Part shown: positions 1-10,694 of the stretch, one piece after another | Numbering within the stretch: position 1 is the stretch's first letter | Layout: each line of letters begins with the position of its first letter | From: Ophiothrix spiculata | Lineage: Eukaryota; Echinodermata; Ophiuroidea; Amphilepidida; Ophiotrichidae | Assembly (NCBI GenBank): GCA_000969725.1 | Contig: JXSR01S059391.1 | DNA length: 28,108 bases | Strand: one strand, 5' to 3' | Translations under genes and position numbers: made by a program | Notes under the pieces: generated by a model | What the model was told of the DNA's origin: nothing | Database searches by the model: none | Seen by the model: the letters and a program-made list of their open reading frames with translations, nothing else

Positions 1-590
1 TGCAATTTTAATTAGCTTGTGTGTTCCATTTGATGTTTAAGTGCAATAGAAATGCTCGATCATCCATTAATATGTAGAAAAGTACCGAAAACTACGCTAA
101 ATTTATGGCCTTCCGATTTTCTCTATGTTTATAAGTTCACAATTGGTAGACCTGGTATTAAAATATGAATATTAATTCGTGACGTCATACCTGGGACTTG
201 CATTCGTCATCGGAATTTCGCGATTTTTTTGCAAAATTTTGAAAAAAAAAAACCTTTTTGAAAAATAAAAAGTTATACGGTCGCAGCGTGGGAATCGGTC
301 GGTCGGATGAGGACAAGCAAACATATTTTTTTTTGGCCTTACTGTAAAATGTTGGCAAAATAATTGCCAGGTATTTCCCCGTAAAATTTAGGGGAAATAT
401 TTTTACAGCGTTGACCAATTTTCGTGATTTTGGTACCAATTGCAAAAAAAAAAAGAGACTTAGTTGGTAACTTCAGGCCCATCCTCCTAAGAAAAACGTG
501 TTCAAAAACATGTATATTCGAATTATATCTGAACCCACGAAGATTTTCAAATATATAAGGAAAAGTTCAATATCAGAAGTTGAAATGTAT
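1..590. other. AT-rich non-coding stretch with a nested hairpin
   Basis: I see no gene. The stretch has A and T runs and a nested inverted repeat at 342-408: outer arms CTGTAAAA (342-349) and TTTTACAG (401-408), inner arms ATTTCCCC (373-380) and GGGGAAAT (391-398) around a 10-base loop. The one short open frame on the minus strand is low-complexity (Lys, Phe, Ser) and not credible as a gene. The hairpin may be a transposon remnant, but I see no target duplication. Confidence 0.5.
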
Positions 591-1290
591 GAGAGGAAAC
601 GTATGTCTCTTTCGTCAACCTATTATTGCAAGTTCCTTTTTGTCAACAATTTGCTTCAATAAATGGCCCCCAGGGACAAGATAGAGTGTCACAAGTTATT
701 TCATGTCATCTCTAAGTCAAACATTATTCTAAATTCCAAATGTATTCGCAACCGCATTTGACATGATCATTTGGTGGTGCCAAAATGTATTTAAGTCAAT
801 TACTATGTTAAAAATCATGCCAGTGTTAACAAATGGTGTCCGTTGCATTTTCCATCATAAACGTCAAAAACTAAACGTAACTATATGTAAAAAAATCCTT
901 AATTTCTGGAATTATATGTATTTATATGTCACTGACAAATAATAATGTTTCATTCAGATGTAGAAAAAGTCTAATTGTTAAATATTATTCATTTGCTTTT
1001 CCCCTTCTTTAAATTTGTTATAAAGCCAATTTTGCCACACGTCAAACATGATTTTTCAAGTTAATTTGACCTCATGAGCGTAGTATGAGTGATAAGTACA
1101 ATGCCCGTGAACAAATTTATTTCAGGGTAACAACCATGTTCTAATAACTATCAAGCTAATGAGTTTTGTCTTGTTCACTGCTGCAATGCCTAGATCAATC
1201 ATTTTTAATATAACGCGTTGTCAGGCAGCCAGCAGCTTTATTCTTTCATAAATTGTTAATAAACGAACTCATTTAATGGCCATATAACCA
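591..1290 (+). repeat. Diverged dispersed repeat, copy A (pair at 13694-16024)
   Basis: This block aligns in the same orientation with 13694-14323 continued at 15879-16024. Shared landmarks in order: GAGAGG followed by AACGT, CTTTCGTCAAC, a CCAGGGACAAG block, the stretch around CATGTT at about 1135, AATGAGTTTTGTCTTGTT at about 1158, CAGCCA at about 1227, and the final TATAACCA. Divergence is substantial, perhaps 70-75% by eye with indels. This copy lacks the piggyBac-like element present in the other copy and so shows the empty site, with CTAATGAG at about 1156-1163. No coding frame is shared by the two copies. Confidence 0.7.
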
Positions 1291-2299
1291 GTATACTTCA
1301 AAATAAACATCCATTTTTATTCATTTATTTTTTAAAAGTAATAATGGTTTTAATTCTGAAATAATCTGTTAATTCGAATAGCCAAAGGCGTATTACATTT
1401 GTTAATAAAAACTCGAGTGATGGCCTCATAAATCAGCAATAAATATCAGGCAATTATTATGAAAAAAAAAATGTGGAGAAAAAGTTGAACATGTTTTATG
1501 ACAGGTTTAATATTGTTTCACTTGTTGATAATAAAATAAAGACTGTGGTTATTGTCTTGACATTCAGACGTGTGGGATATATTAAGAGTGATGTTGACAT
1601 AAGTATGTAAGGGTACCGTTTATGACAATCAAGTTTATCCACTTAACTACTAAATCCCACGACGACCTAACTATGAATGATTACCAGCACTTAATATAAA
1701 GATGTTTTGTGGTATATATTGGCTTTGGTTACAACAAAGATAACTAAAATCAATTATTCACTGACGTATCTGCCATTACATAGATATTACTCTAAACGAA
1801 TAACTGATTATTCATATTACATTTGTCAACATTTCGAGGGTAAAACGTATGTATTCACGAAACATTATGAAATCATTGATAGATACATGTCTAAAAGTAT
1901 TCACTGGTTGTAGGAAAAGCATTAAACCTACCTTCATATCAGAAAATGAGGTATGCATCCAATGACAACAATAACAAAGAATGAAATGAGGAAACTAGAT
2001 ATCCAAGTATTGCAGTATTTGGTGTCATGTGTGTAATGCAAGTTCTGCATTAAATAATCCAAATAATCCTAGCGATGTGCCTTTACTTCATAAGTAGCAC
2101 GATTTATCAAACAAGGTATATTGACTATGTCGAATACCTGCACAAAACCCAGCGGCGCTTTTCACGTTATTCAATATTATTTGTTGATGCTAGTCTGTTA
2201 TAATATGTGACTCGCCATATCAAAAGACGGCAGATGTCGGATCCTTCATCCCAAACCTAAAGTTTAATGTAATAGTTGTTATTGGTGACAAAATTTTTT
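1291..2299. other. AT-rich non-coding stretch
   Basis: No gene, RNA or repeat boundary is recognised. Short open frames such as the 68-codon plus-strand frame at 1707-1913 are expected by chance in this composition and show no domain. Confidence 0.45.
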
Positions 2300-2475
2300 G
2301 TTATGTTCAATTAACCCTAACCTCCTACCTACCCTTTTTCATTCTCAGCGGAAATCTCCTCGGAAATAAGGGTGTCAAAAATTGGTGGTTTTCACCGGGG
2401 CTCGAACCAGGGACCTCTCGCTTCCCAATCCCGTGTCCACCTATACCAAGCCACCAGAGGGGCGCTGCCTAGGCA
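2300..2475 (-). mobile_element. tRNA-derived SINE (minus strand)
   Basis: Read on the minus strand, a tRNA-like head runs from about 2460 to 2388. It has an A-box-like TGGCTTGGTATAGGTGG (2453-2437) and a strong B box GGTTCGAGCCCCGG (2408-2395). Box spacing of about 58 bases fits a tRNA-type RNA polymerase III promoter. The acceptor arms do not pair (CCTCTGG against the bases after the T arm), so this is not a working tRNA. The rest of the segment to about 2300 is a non-tRNA body. The local GC content stands out from the surroundings. The body end and target duplication are not resolved. SINE heads of this kind drive transcription for LINE-dependent retrotransposition. Confidence 0.7.
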
Positions 2476-3136
2476 GCGATTTCGTGCCCATATGGGACCC
2501 TTGTCTATGACGTATTCGGACGATTTTGATGATTTACTCTTGTAGCTTTTTGTAACCTTTGAGAGCTTTAGGGTTATAGGCATGAAATTAGGAACATTTT
2601 TCAAAAGCCGTTTGATATGACGAATCACATATAAAGAGTAAGCTTCAAAGCAAGCCAGAGCTATAGACAAAGTTATTATTTACAGTACAGTCTTCTGTTA
2701 ATAAAACCATCTTTTATTTTATCTATAATTTCAGCTAAAGCTTTACTAAAATGCAGTGTAAGTTCCTTTTTGCATCTACCATGAAATGGAATAACTCGAC
2801 CAAATAAATGAGTGGGATACATATGCGTCATTTAGCTAAAGATGAGAGTCTGCATTAAGTCACAAGTTTTGTTATTCCAGACAAAATCTTCTATATTGAT
2901 GTATGTTCTAAAAATATTACTGAACACATTTGATTACATATTCTGGTCTCTATAAAATGAACTTGAGTAACCCTGGACAACACTAGTTTGCTTCTCCTCC
3001 ATTTAGAAGACTGTATCGATTATTGATTTTATGCAATCAATAATCTCTGTTTTGCACTTAAGTATTTTTACCTCTACAATCATGGTCGTTTATCAAATAA
3101 TCCTATTTATCTTAAATTGAGTAATCCAAACATCTT
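2476..3136. other. AT-rich non-coding stretch
   Basis: I see nothing recognisable here. A minus-strand open frame (2392-2670) overlaps the SINE and runs into this stretch, but it is a by-product of the SINE sequence. Confidence 0.4.
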
Positions 3137-3414
3137 AAAAGTATATATATATTTGTAATGTACAAGTCATGACAAACAAGTTGACATGTCATTCGTGTAA
3201 ATCGGACCATGTTGAAAATTTGACTTCATTTCACGCTTGAGTGAATTTCGGCTCATATATGGTTAACCAAACCTTAAAGATATATAAAAGTATATATATT
3301 TGTAATCTACTCGACGAAACGATTAATTTGATATGCAACTCGACATATTTAGAGCATTTTTGAAAGTTGACCCAGAATTCATTCGAGCGTGACGACCGCT
3401 TACCATGCAAAAAA
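3137..3414 (+). repeat. Diverged tandem duplication, period about 149 bp
   Basis: Unit 1 (3137-3285) and unit 2 (3286-3414) both begin AAAAGTATATATAT-like followed by TTTGTAAT. Both carry a GAAA/GTTGA-rich middle and end with a CATT-CG-TTGAG/GCGTGA stretch and CAT/ACCATG. Similarity is clear at the start of each unit and weaker afterwards, so the duplication is old. No function is evident. Confidence 0.5.
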
Positions 3415-3752
3415 TTACTTTAAAATTTGTCAAAATAATTGTTGTCCTTCAGCTACCTCACCTCAAAACCACCAATAACTCAATTTCGTCAAAATGTGTA
3501 CAGTCTTCAATTACATGCAGCGATTAGAATATATGTAGAAAAACCAATCATCAAGCCAATTTTGTGTCAAATTTCATGCATTTTATGATCAAAACAATCT
3601 CGTTGTTTCCGAATCGTTAAGCCTATGCATCATTTAACTATAAGTCAGTAAAAATTAATCAGGACAAAACTGCTCCAGTCTTAAAGATATCAGTAGATAT
3701 GACTAAATTCTCTTGCTTGTACTGCCTTGCATGTTCTCATTTCCCTGACAAG

Positions 3753-3790
3753 TATTTGCAGAAGTACCATCTATTTGCAGAAGTACCATC
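3753..3790 (+). repeat. 19-bp direct tandem duplication
   Basis: TATTTGCAGAAGTACCATC occurs twice in a row. The second copy of the segmental duplication (about 24593-24615) has it once, so this is a small local gain in copy 1 or a loss in copy 2. Confidence 0.9.
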
Positions 3791-4963
3791 TGTACTTTGC
3801 ATGTCAGATCATGTAACTTGGAGTTAATGTACTTCTATCAAACTAATGTTTCATCACACTTAAGGTGAAGAATTTCACAGGAACGCTGCTAGAGTCTGCT
3901 TGTTAATAATTAAGCCCAATTACCTACAATGTCAACACTAACTATACTGTGTGTGCTTAGATTATTTTGTTCCATCACTTTTTAACATTGAATCTTGACT
4001 TGATGGGCTGTGTATAAAATGCAAAATTATTCTTGATGAAATTGGATACATTAGATACTGTTGAGCATCATAAATAGCTTCGTGTTAGAATGTCTCCTTG
4101 TCGCTATATATATTCATGTTTGTCAATCAAAAACTAGCGTAACTATCATCTACAATTGATGTAGGATGGATATAAAAACCTCACATACTGTTATAAATGA
4201 ACAACGCTATTGCATATCTAGTTTGATAAATCTTATAAAAACGCAGCGTGTTTTTTCTTCAAGAAATATTGGGCCAAATACTTTCTATGCTTTGCTATTT
4301 ACACTATTTTGAAAAAAAATGATGAAGCAACATCTTTTTGTTATAAAGGGGGAAAACGATAAATAAGCAACGGGTATTAAAATGTATACCATTAGTAGAA
4401 AGAGCTCCTCATAGCGTTGGTAGTAGTTTATTGCATTCAGGAAGATGAATTTTACATGACAATGTCAGACAGGTGAGGACCTTAAATGTTCTTTTGAAGA
4501 CAATTGTAGTATACATCTATAATGTAAAGACAATTTGAAATCCGAATCAATAAAATATAGAAGAAAACGATTAGAGTCTATCTTTAATAATAATAGAAAA
4601 CATCATATGATATCGCGTCAGTAGTACTTTATTTCATGATAATACTGGTTGTTTTAATTGCATTCAATGTGTGAGGGGCTATAATGAGTTTTTCAGGTAA
4701 TAATAAGTGTGTAGTAAATAATCGTGTATATTTGAAATGTAAACAAAATGTGAAACTAAACCGGTCATTTGTAGCAATGAAAAGAAGATAGATATCAATG
4801 TTTTCCAGATTGACAAGGCCTTTGTTTTGTAAAGTCCATCCTCTTGTTATAAAGACAAATACTCGGAGCTTATACTAAGCTTTATATAAATAAATGCAGC
4901 TGCCATAGGTTCTTCTATATACTTTACTTGTACATCACACTGTGGTCAAGACACTTGTATTGG

Positions 4964-5028
4964 TGTCTTTGGCGTAATACGATAGGAGCCTGACTGCAAG
5001 GCATTTCGTATTCGACATGGCAAAGACA
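4964..5028 (+). other. Conserved hairpin-forming segment (unit 1)
   Basis: Outer arms TGTCTTTG (4964-4971) and CAAAGACA (5021-5028) pair perfectly, with a further TACGA/TCGTA pairing inside. The left arm also pairs with the upstream AAGACAC (about 4949-4955), so two hairpins compete for the same bases. The segment recurs at 5294-5358 and 25937-26001, and in weaker form near 8031-8100. I do not recognise a known RNA family. It could be the terminal part of an old transposon. Confidence 0.5.
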
Positions 5029-5293
5029 GCAGTTTGGTCGTAATTTATTTAAGGAGGTAACTGCCATTTTAAGTTGTTTTGAAAACAAATATCTTTCGCA
5101 ACGGCGATGGTCAAGCACTTCTATGTTGATGCCATTGATGTTTTTTAGTTGGTAGGGGAGTTTTATTTTATATCCTACCACATAACATGAAATTAGACTT
5201 TTGTAACAAGTAAATCATCACAAGCTTCCCTGCCAGAAGTTCTTCTAAATGCTTTACTTGTACAATGCACTGTGGTCAAGACACTTATCTTGG

Positions 5294-5358
5294 TGTCTTT
5301 GGCGTAATACGATAGGAGACTGGCTGCAAGGCATTTCGTATTCGACATGGTAAAGACA
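5294..5358 (+). other. Conserved hairpin-forming segment (unit 2)
   Basis: This is the second tandem copy of the segment at 4964-5028. The outer TGTCTTTG/CAAAGACA arms and the inner TACGA/TCGTA arms are retained, while the loop and the base after CATGG differ. The upstream AAGACAC arm is also retained. Confidence 0.5.
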
Positions 5359-6130
5359 GCAGCTTGGCTATAATTTATTTAAGGACGTAACTGCCATTTT
5401 AAGTTGTTTTGAAAACAAATACTTTTCGAAACGGCAATGGTCATGCACTTACTGTTTTATTTCTATGTCTTACCAAATAACATGCAATTGTTTCTGTATG
5501 TAATAATGCAACTCTTTTGAAAGTGACCGTTTACACTGCAGATATTGATACCACTGAAAGCAAATAAATGACTTACTGAATAAAGGGGATCGACAATTAT
5601 ACGACATTATAAAGACAAGAGGAAAAACACGCCTGCCAACGTGATCTATTACAATCAAGGTAGAATGCCTATTAAAATAGAGTTCACTCACTGCCAGCTA
5701 CTTATTATTATGCTATACCCCTTACTTGAAATGAGAAGAAACATTTTATTGGGTTTGTCTGATTTGTCATAAATGAAATGATGGAACATATTCGGTTTAA
5801 ATTATCAGGTTAATTATCTTTGGTTGATAAAGGGAATGCTTGTAAATTTTTGCAAAATTTGCTACTGAATAAGGAAGTGTGTGGCCCAATTTATTCAGCG
5901 CAGAAGGGTTCTTACCAGTTTTTATTTTTTATTGTGCTTTAGATACTTGCCGCTCATAAATATAATTACAAACATCCTTATTGGCAAATTATTTTTCGTC
6001 ATATTGGAGGGATCGAATTGTCTTGTCTACTATCAGGTTATTTCGATTCGCTGTCTGTAGGGATTCAAGAGTAAATTACCAAAACTCATTAAGTTCAAGC
6101 AATATGTAAGTTTTTGATATCCACCTCATT

Positions 6131-6214
6131 GTGGAGGTGTGTAAGGGTGGATGGGGTGGTTTGTGTGGGGTTGGGTATGAGAAGATGGGATGTGTGGGGG
6201 TGGGTTTGTGTGTA
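6131..6214 (+). repeat. G/T-rich low-complexity tract (copy 1)
   Basis: The plus strand is almost only G and T with several G-runs of 3-5, in an otherwise AT-rich region. The corresponding tract in copy 2 is 26900-26993, where a run of 13 Gs has appeared. Spacing between G-runs is uneven, so a G-quadruplex is possible but not strongly predicted. Confidence 0.6.
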
Positions 6215-6942
6215 TTGTATTTTTGTCATAACCATTGATGATCACTGAGTGTTCACAAAGTTTTTACAAATCTCACTTAGTTCAAGAAAAATACATGTTT
6301 ATAGCATTTTTATCGTACTGTTTGTGGATTTTGATCAGTATGATGTAAGTTTTTCTATCATTTTTATTGAACTTTGACAACCGATTCAAAACAAAAAAGT
6401 CAAATAATAATATGTGGAAATAAAACGTGGAAGCTATTGAAATAAATGAGGTAATTAAGTAGAATGAAAAAATATACCGCCAAAAATGCTCTTGTTATGT
6501 GGTACTTAGATTGATATAATCGAGTTAAGCAATACAATCTTACGAAAGGTAGACACATTTTCCTGATTCCCACTTGACCCTACACTCATTGAATATGCCC
6601 ACAGCAACAGAACAATTATTGCGACAGTTTAATGGTTGTAATAAGACTTGTAATTTGAAATCATCTAAGCATATTTTATCTAAGCAAAATTCGAACTAGT
6701 ATGTGTTTATCAACTACAATTTCCTTACAATACTTTTATTGAGGTTATGGGCAAATCAAAAGGTAAATGTTATCTTGATTGATATTTAACGAAGAACATA
6801 TTCAGAGAATATCAATAGTAACATATGAAATAAAAAACGTTCGATGTTTACTTAAGAATTTAATTAAAAAAATAGTAATATTACTTATCAAGGATATCGT
6901 TATTTCAAGTTCGTTTGAATGTATTTTGTGATCATCGGCTTT

Positions 6943-7560
6943 AACCTTAATGAAGACATATGTTTACAATAAGGTTGACATGTTTATTAAATATTGAAAT
7001 GTTTAAGTCTGGTGACATTTGCAATAGGGACACCAATGTCTATCTCATGTATAAATTTTCAAATTTCCATTAATTGTGGAAATGATAAACATCATGCATT
7101 TCAATAATTATTTTCTTAAGGTAAATTCACGCCTATGCAGTGCTCAAAATGTATTTGTAAATGCATTTGAGACAATTTTTAACCAAATTGAACACTTTTG
7201 AAACGTTTTGCATTTAACTCAAGAAAAAAGATAAAGTTCATAGATAAACTTTATTTTTTTGCTTTCTCGTGATAAGAGGAACATATTAGAAAGCTTTAAA
7301 CAAGATTTGACCAACTGTGAAATTTGACCCCTGTATTGTGTTTTCTGGGTCTACAATATTCGTCAACTATTGTAATGTTCACATGACGTAATTCTTACAA
7401 ATGTTGCAATTTAGTTAGGTTAGTATAGTTGAATTTGCACTTTGACCCTACCATTGTTACAAATGTCTTTCTTCAGCTATAATAGTCACATTTGTCCTCT
7501 CAGAGTAAAAGCTAATACTAAAATCATCAACATATATGTGACCTTCCAGCCCGTATGAGC
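6943..7560. other. AT-rich non-coding stretch
   Basis: No gene or RNA is recognised. Sequence from 6943 onward may continue the segmental duplication, but the partner lies beyond the window end. Confidence 0.4.
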
Positions 7561-7975
7561 AGTAAATGCCAGAAACTTCATTTTGCGCTACAGGTGAAAA
7601 TACATGTCAAGGTCATAATTTGCCGAAATTGATTTTTTGACAGATTCACAATTCTAGTGCTTACTACAAAATACCAGCAAAGTTTCATTTCAATAAAATG
7701 ATAGGAAAGGTGAAATAAATTGGCATATTCTTAAGACGATCAACAGAAAATAAACAGCTTACTAATCTTTGAACGCATTTATCTAAATTATACGTTTTAC
7801 TCCCTGACAACCTTTAACGGACCATAACTTGACCTCTGGAAATTGTGGGAAGTTTATTATGGTGTCATTTTAATCCTTAAAGCATGGTCTTTGCAAATGA
7901 GTAAAAAAGTGAAAATGACAAAAGCTGGTATTTACTGCTGTTTGGGGGTGGACGGTCACATAATAGTTGACTTGT
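7561..7975 (+). repeat. Dispersed repeat copy (pair at 17858-18260)
   Basis: This aligns in direct orientation with 17858-18260. Shared landmarks in order: CATTTTGCGCTACAGGT, GATTTTTTGA, AGATTCACAATT, TTCCTGACA or TCCCTGACA, ACCATAACT, GTGGGA, GGTGTCAT, CATG-TCTTTGCAAAT and GTGAAAATGACAA. Divergence is about 20-25% by eye. The open frames in the two copies are on opposite strands, so neither is likely to be a gene. No terminal repeats or target duplications were found. Confidence 0.75.
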
Positions 7976-8030
7976 ATGATGAGAGTGCAGGTGACCATGC
8001 CAACCAGAGTGCTTCCTACTTTGCTTAAAC

Positions 8031-8100
8031 TGTGGTCAAGACACCTGTCATGCCTACGTTGATGTAATGAGATACTAGCATGTCTGATAGGTATTAGGCA
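8031..8100 (+). repeat. Diverged fourth copy of the ACTGTGGTCAAGACAC segment
   Basis: ACTGTGGTCAAGACAC is exact here. The following bases (GTTGATGTAATGAGATA) align with the TTGGCGTAATACGATA part of the segments at 4940 and 5270. The CAAAGACA outer arm is not preserved. This suggests that the hairpin segment belongs to a dispersed family and not only to the segmental duplication. Confidence 0.45.
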
Positions 8101-8850
8101 AACAGATAGTATAACAAATCCAATACAATCAATTCAATATTTCGTTAAATGGCCTTGTGTCTCGATGCGGGATGAAACTGCGTTACACACTGAAGTAGAG
8201 TGAAATTTGCATTTGGTAATACATGCTTGCTCCTTTACAACTGGCTCACTTGCATCCTCAACCCCTATTTAACGCCACTCAAAAGCAGATATTTCAAAAA
8301 CATAATGAATGTTTTAAGATGAAACAATGGTGACTTATAGCCTGATAAATTGTCAAGGTTATATATGGTTTATAAACCAAATCAATTGACTACACCTTTC
8401 TGAAAATATGATAAACGGTAACATCTCTACCCACTCACTATACTTATTCGTGATAAAAGGCCAAATATAAATGGCGATTTCTACTCAATTGATTTTTTTA
8501 TCTGTTTTGATACGTACATAGTGTTGCAATTAAATTGAAAATTAAAACTGAACGCTAGTAGATATAAACGGTCACAAATTATAAGCACCGTCTGGGATAA
8601 ACAGACACTTGTCATGGCGGAACTCATCGTGATGGGTGTACATCTAATGTGGGGAACTACTGTAACAGTATACCCTTCCTTTCGTCTGCTACATTTGGCA
8701 ACAACATTCCAACAGCAAGATATTGGAATTCAAACCAAAATTTATTTATTGCTTATTTCCATGAAACATTTAAACATACATTAAAATATTAACATAGAAT
8801 TGGTATCATAATAATAAAAATAGCGACCCAAACGATTTAGTGGAGACTAT
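8101..8850. other. AT-rich non-coding stretch
   Basis: Nothing recognisable as a gene. A small inverted repeat TTCCAA/TTGGAA sits at about 8707-8728 and TACTGTAACAGTA at about 8659; both are too short to interpret. Confidence 0.4.
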
Positions 8851-9109
8851 GACCAGTTTTCCAAATTATTACGTTTTTTTTCTTTTATCATGTTTATATA
8901 AGCATTTGTCTTTGATACACTGCAAGATTATGCTCGATCATGATGTATTGCAATGACAAAAGTCATTAACTATTCAAGAGTATTATATTGGCATAAATAA
9001 TATCGGCATGGATGAAAGGGTTTGACATTTTGTTGCTCTAAATACATGAAATAAAAAGTCTGACGTTACATAAAATGTTCATGATAAATAAATATTTAAT
9101 GAACATCCA
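8851..9109 (+). repeat. Dispersed repeat copy (pair at 13211-13461)
   Basis: This aligns in direct orientation with 13211-13461. Both copies start GACCAGTTTKCCAAATTATT. They share ATCGGCATGGATGAAAG followed by TTTGACATTT, CTAAATACAT, TAAAATGTTCA and GAACATCCA. Similarity is strongest over the last 130 bases. No coding frame or terminal structure was found. Confidence 0.75.
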
Positions 9110-9779
9110 TCTTTGGTTTAAAGAATAAAAATATACAGTACAATCATATTAATGTATGCGATTCGACAGACGGGTATATAGATATATATAGAAAACCCAA
9201 ACCATTCAGTAAAGAAGTAATTTGACATTTGAATGAGAATTAACTAGCTTTTTCCTTTAATATACAATGAACTGTGTTAAATGAATTGCGGATTATTTAA
9301 AAAAATACTACACTGATACAACAACTAGATCTTGGTTACTTCATTGCGCTGTTATTTTGCTGTTCCCAATTGATTCTGCTCTTAATTTCTATTTACTCAT
9401 AACGACCAAACAATCAATGCAACAGTTATACTATTATTATATTTTAAAATATCGTGGCAAATTGAAATTAATTGCAGTAAATACAAACTTATCTATAGTA
9501 AATACAAAATTTACTTTCTGTGGGGTATAACTAAAACGAGAAATACATTAGAAAGATGTTAACCTTTCTAGCAAATCACATTTATATTACTACATTTAAT
9601 CTAACAATTGGAAAATGACAAAACCAACTTGAGCTTATCTTTCTTCCATTAATATTTGTGCAACTGAATAAATAAATCTACATTTAAATAGTGATCGAAA
9701 TAGTCCATATGGACTCGTCAAGTAAATTGGCATGATAGTTGTATTAAGATAGAAGACAGATACATGTATTCGTAATAGA
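9110..9779. other. AT-rich non-coding stretch
   Basis: I see no gene, RNA or clear repeat here. Confidence 0.4.
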
Positions 9780-9905
9780 TACACTGTTTCTTGACAAGCA
9801 GTGGATTTCAGCGCAGACCCTGATGACTTTGCATTAGAACAATCGCACGAATGCACGCACCGCTCGCGGAAAACGCTCACGCTTAGCACCCGATGTCACG
9901 CAATC
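9780..9905. promoter_or_regulatory. Isolated CpG-rich patch
   Basis: The 60 bases at 9841-9900 hold about 10 CpG dinucleotides, against very few in the AT-rich surroundings. In animals with gene-body methylation, CpG is retained in unmethylated promoters, in young insertions or in some constrained DNA. A minus-strand open frame (9635-9889, 84 codons) overlaps the patch but has no recognisable domain. I call the patch possible regulatory DNA with low confidence. Confidence 0.25.
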
Positions 9906-10694
9906 CCTCATTAGAACATTTGTTTTGTTCTCCACTCATTCCCTGATGAGAGGTATCTACCTCGGACCGAATTGTCGGGGAAATATACTAAATCTAATAC
10001 ATAATATAAATATATGAGTCTTTAAACCACTCCTTTTTGTTGAGTACTTTTGAATGAATACGTCTTCAGATATGGAACAATAAAACCAATACAAAACCCT
10101 AAAATCAGGTTTCATTACTTCCCCGTTGTCGTGGACAATAACAGCTAATTTTGGTGTACTCTTTACTAACATTTCCTCAAGTTATCTTACCTTTTATTTT
10201 TAAATGCTCACAACAAATAAAAAGACATGTTTGAACCGAATAGGTCGCTATCATAAAAATACCATACCAGGTATGTTTCGACAAAGAAAACGGAGATTAA
10301 TTTTTTATAATAAAAGGGAAAATAAAGGTTGTGTTACATGAGCGCTTGATAGAGATTATGTAATATCAATATCACTTTTTGCATCAATGGTTTTAATCAA
10401 TACGATAGTGTATGTAGAAATAAAAAATAATTTGTATAGATACAATCAATGAAATTTTAAATAATGATAAAATTGCATGAAACAATTAAAAACTGTCCTT
10501 CAATACCAAGGGAAAATTTGATAAACTAACTACATGAAATTATTTCCTTGTTCTGCTTTTATTTTGAATTTAAACCTTTCTGTTATTTCAAAGACAATAC
10601 TAATGTCAAATCCAATCATATTTAGCATATTGACGATTACAATCAGAGCCAGAAAGAACACTACAACAAGCGAGGATGCATCAATGTACACTCT
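9906..10694. other. AT-rich non-coding stretch
   Basis: No gene is seen. Small adjacent hairpins at 9950-9963 (GAGGT/ACCTC) and about 9966-9977 (CCGA/TCGG) are present. Two overlapping open frames on opposite strands (10530-10746) have no domain and are judged chance. Confidence 0.4.

Larger units (their letters stand above)
4901..5490 (+). repeat. Tandem duplication, period 330 bp, in copy 1 only
   Basis: Unit 1 (4901-5230) and unit 2 (from 5231) both begin TGCCA followed by GTTCTTCTA. Both contain the ACTGTGGTCAAGACACTT and TGTCTTTGGCGTAATACGAT segments and the AACTGCCATTTTAAGTTG segment. Copy 2 of the segmental duplication has one unit (about 25875-26166) whose start resembles unit 1 and whose end resembles unit 2. 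That is the pattern expected if recombination between tandem units removed one copy there. Confidence 0.85.
3505..6942 (+). repeat. Large segmental duplication, copy 1
   Basis: This block aligns collinearly and in direct orientation with 24335-28108, at roughly 90% identity by eye outside indels. It starts near TTACATGC and the window ends inside the second copy. Copy 1 carries two local events absent from copy 2: a 19-bp tandem duplication (3753-3790) and a roughly 330-bp tandem duplication (4901-5490). It lacks the SINE-like and TIR insertions seen in copy 2 and so preserves both empty sites. Open frames do not agree between copies (for example 4924-5181 on minus against 25979-26251 on plus), so the block appears non-coding. 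Confidence 0.9.

Noticed and set aside
2392..2670. 92-codon minus-strand frame
   Set aside because: Its C-terminal part is the tRNA-like SINE read as protein, and the rest has no domain.
4924..5181. 85-codon minus-strand frame in the segmental duplication
   Set aside because: The duplicate has a frame on the other strand (25979-26251) instead, so neither is conserved.
6131..6214. G-quadruplex
   Set aside because: G-runs are present but one spacer is about 10 bases, so stability is doubtful without calculation.
7843..8028. 61-codon plus-strand frame
   Set aside because: It lies in a dispersed repeat whose other copy (18143-18367) has a frame only on the opposite strand.
9943..9980. Hammerhead-like CTGATGA followed by a GAGGT/ACCTC stem and later GAAA
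   Set aside because: GAAA does not directly follow the stem; 16 extra bases with another small hairpin intervene, and no matching stem I and III were found.
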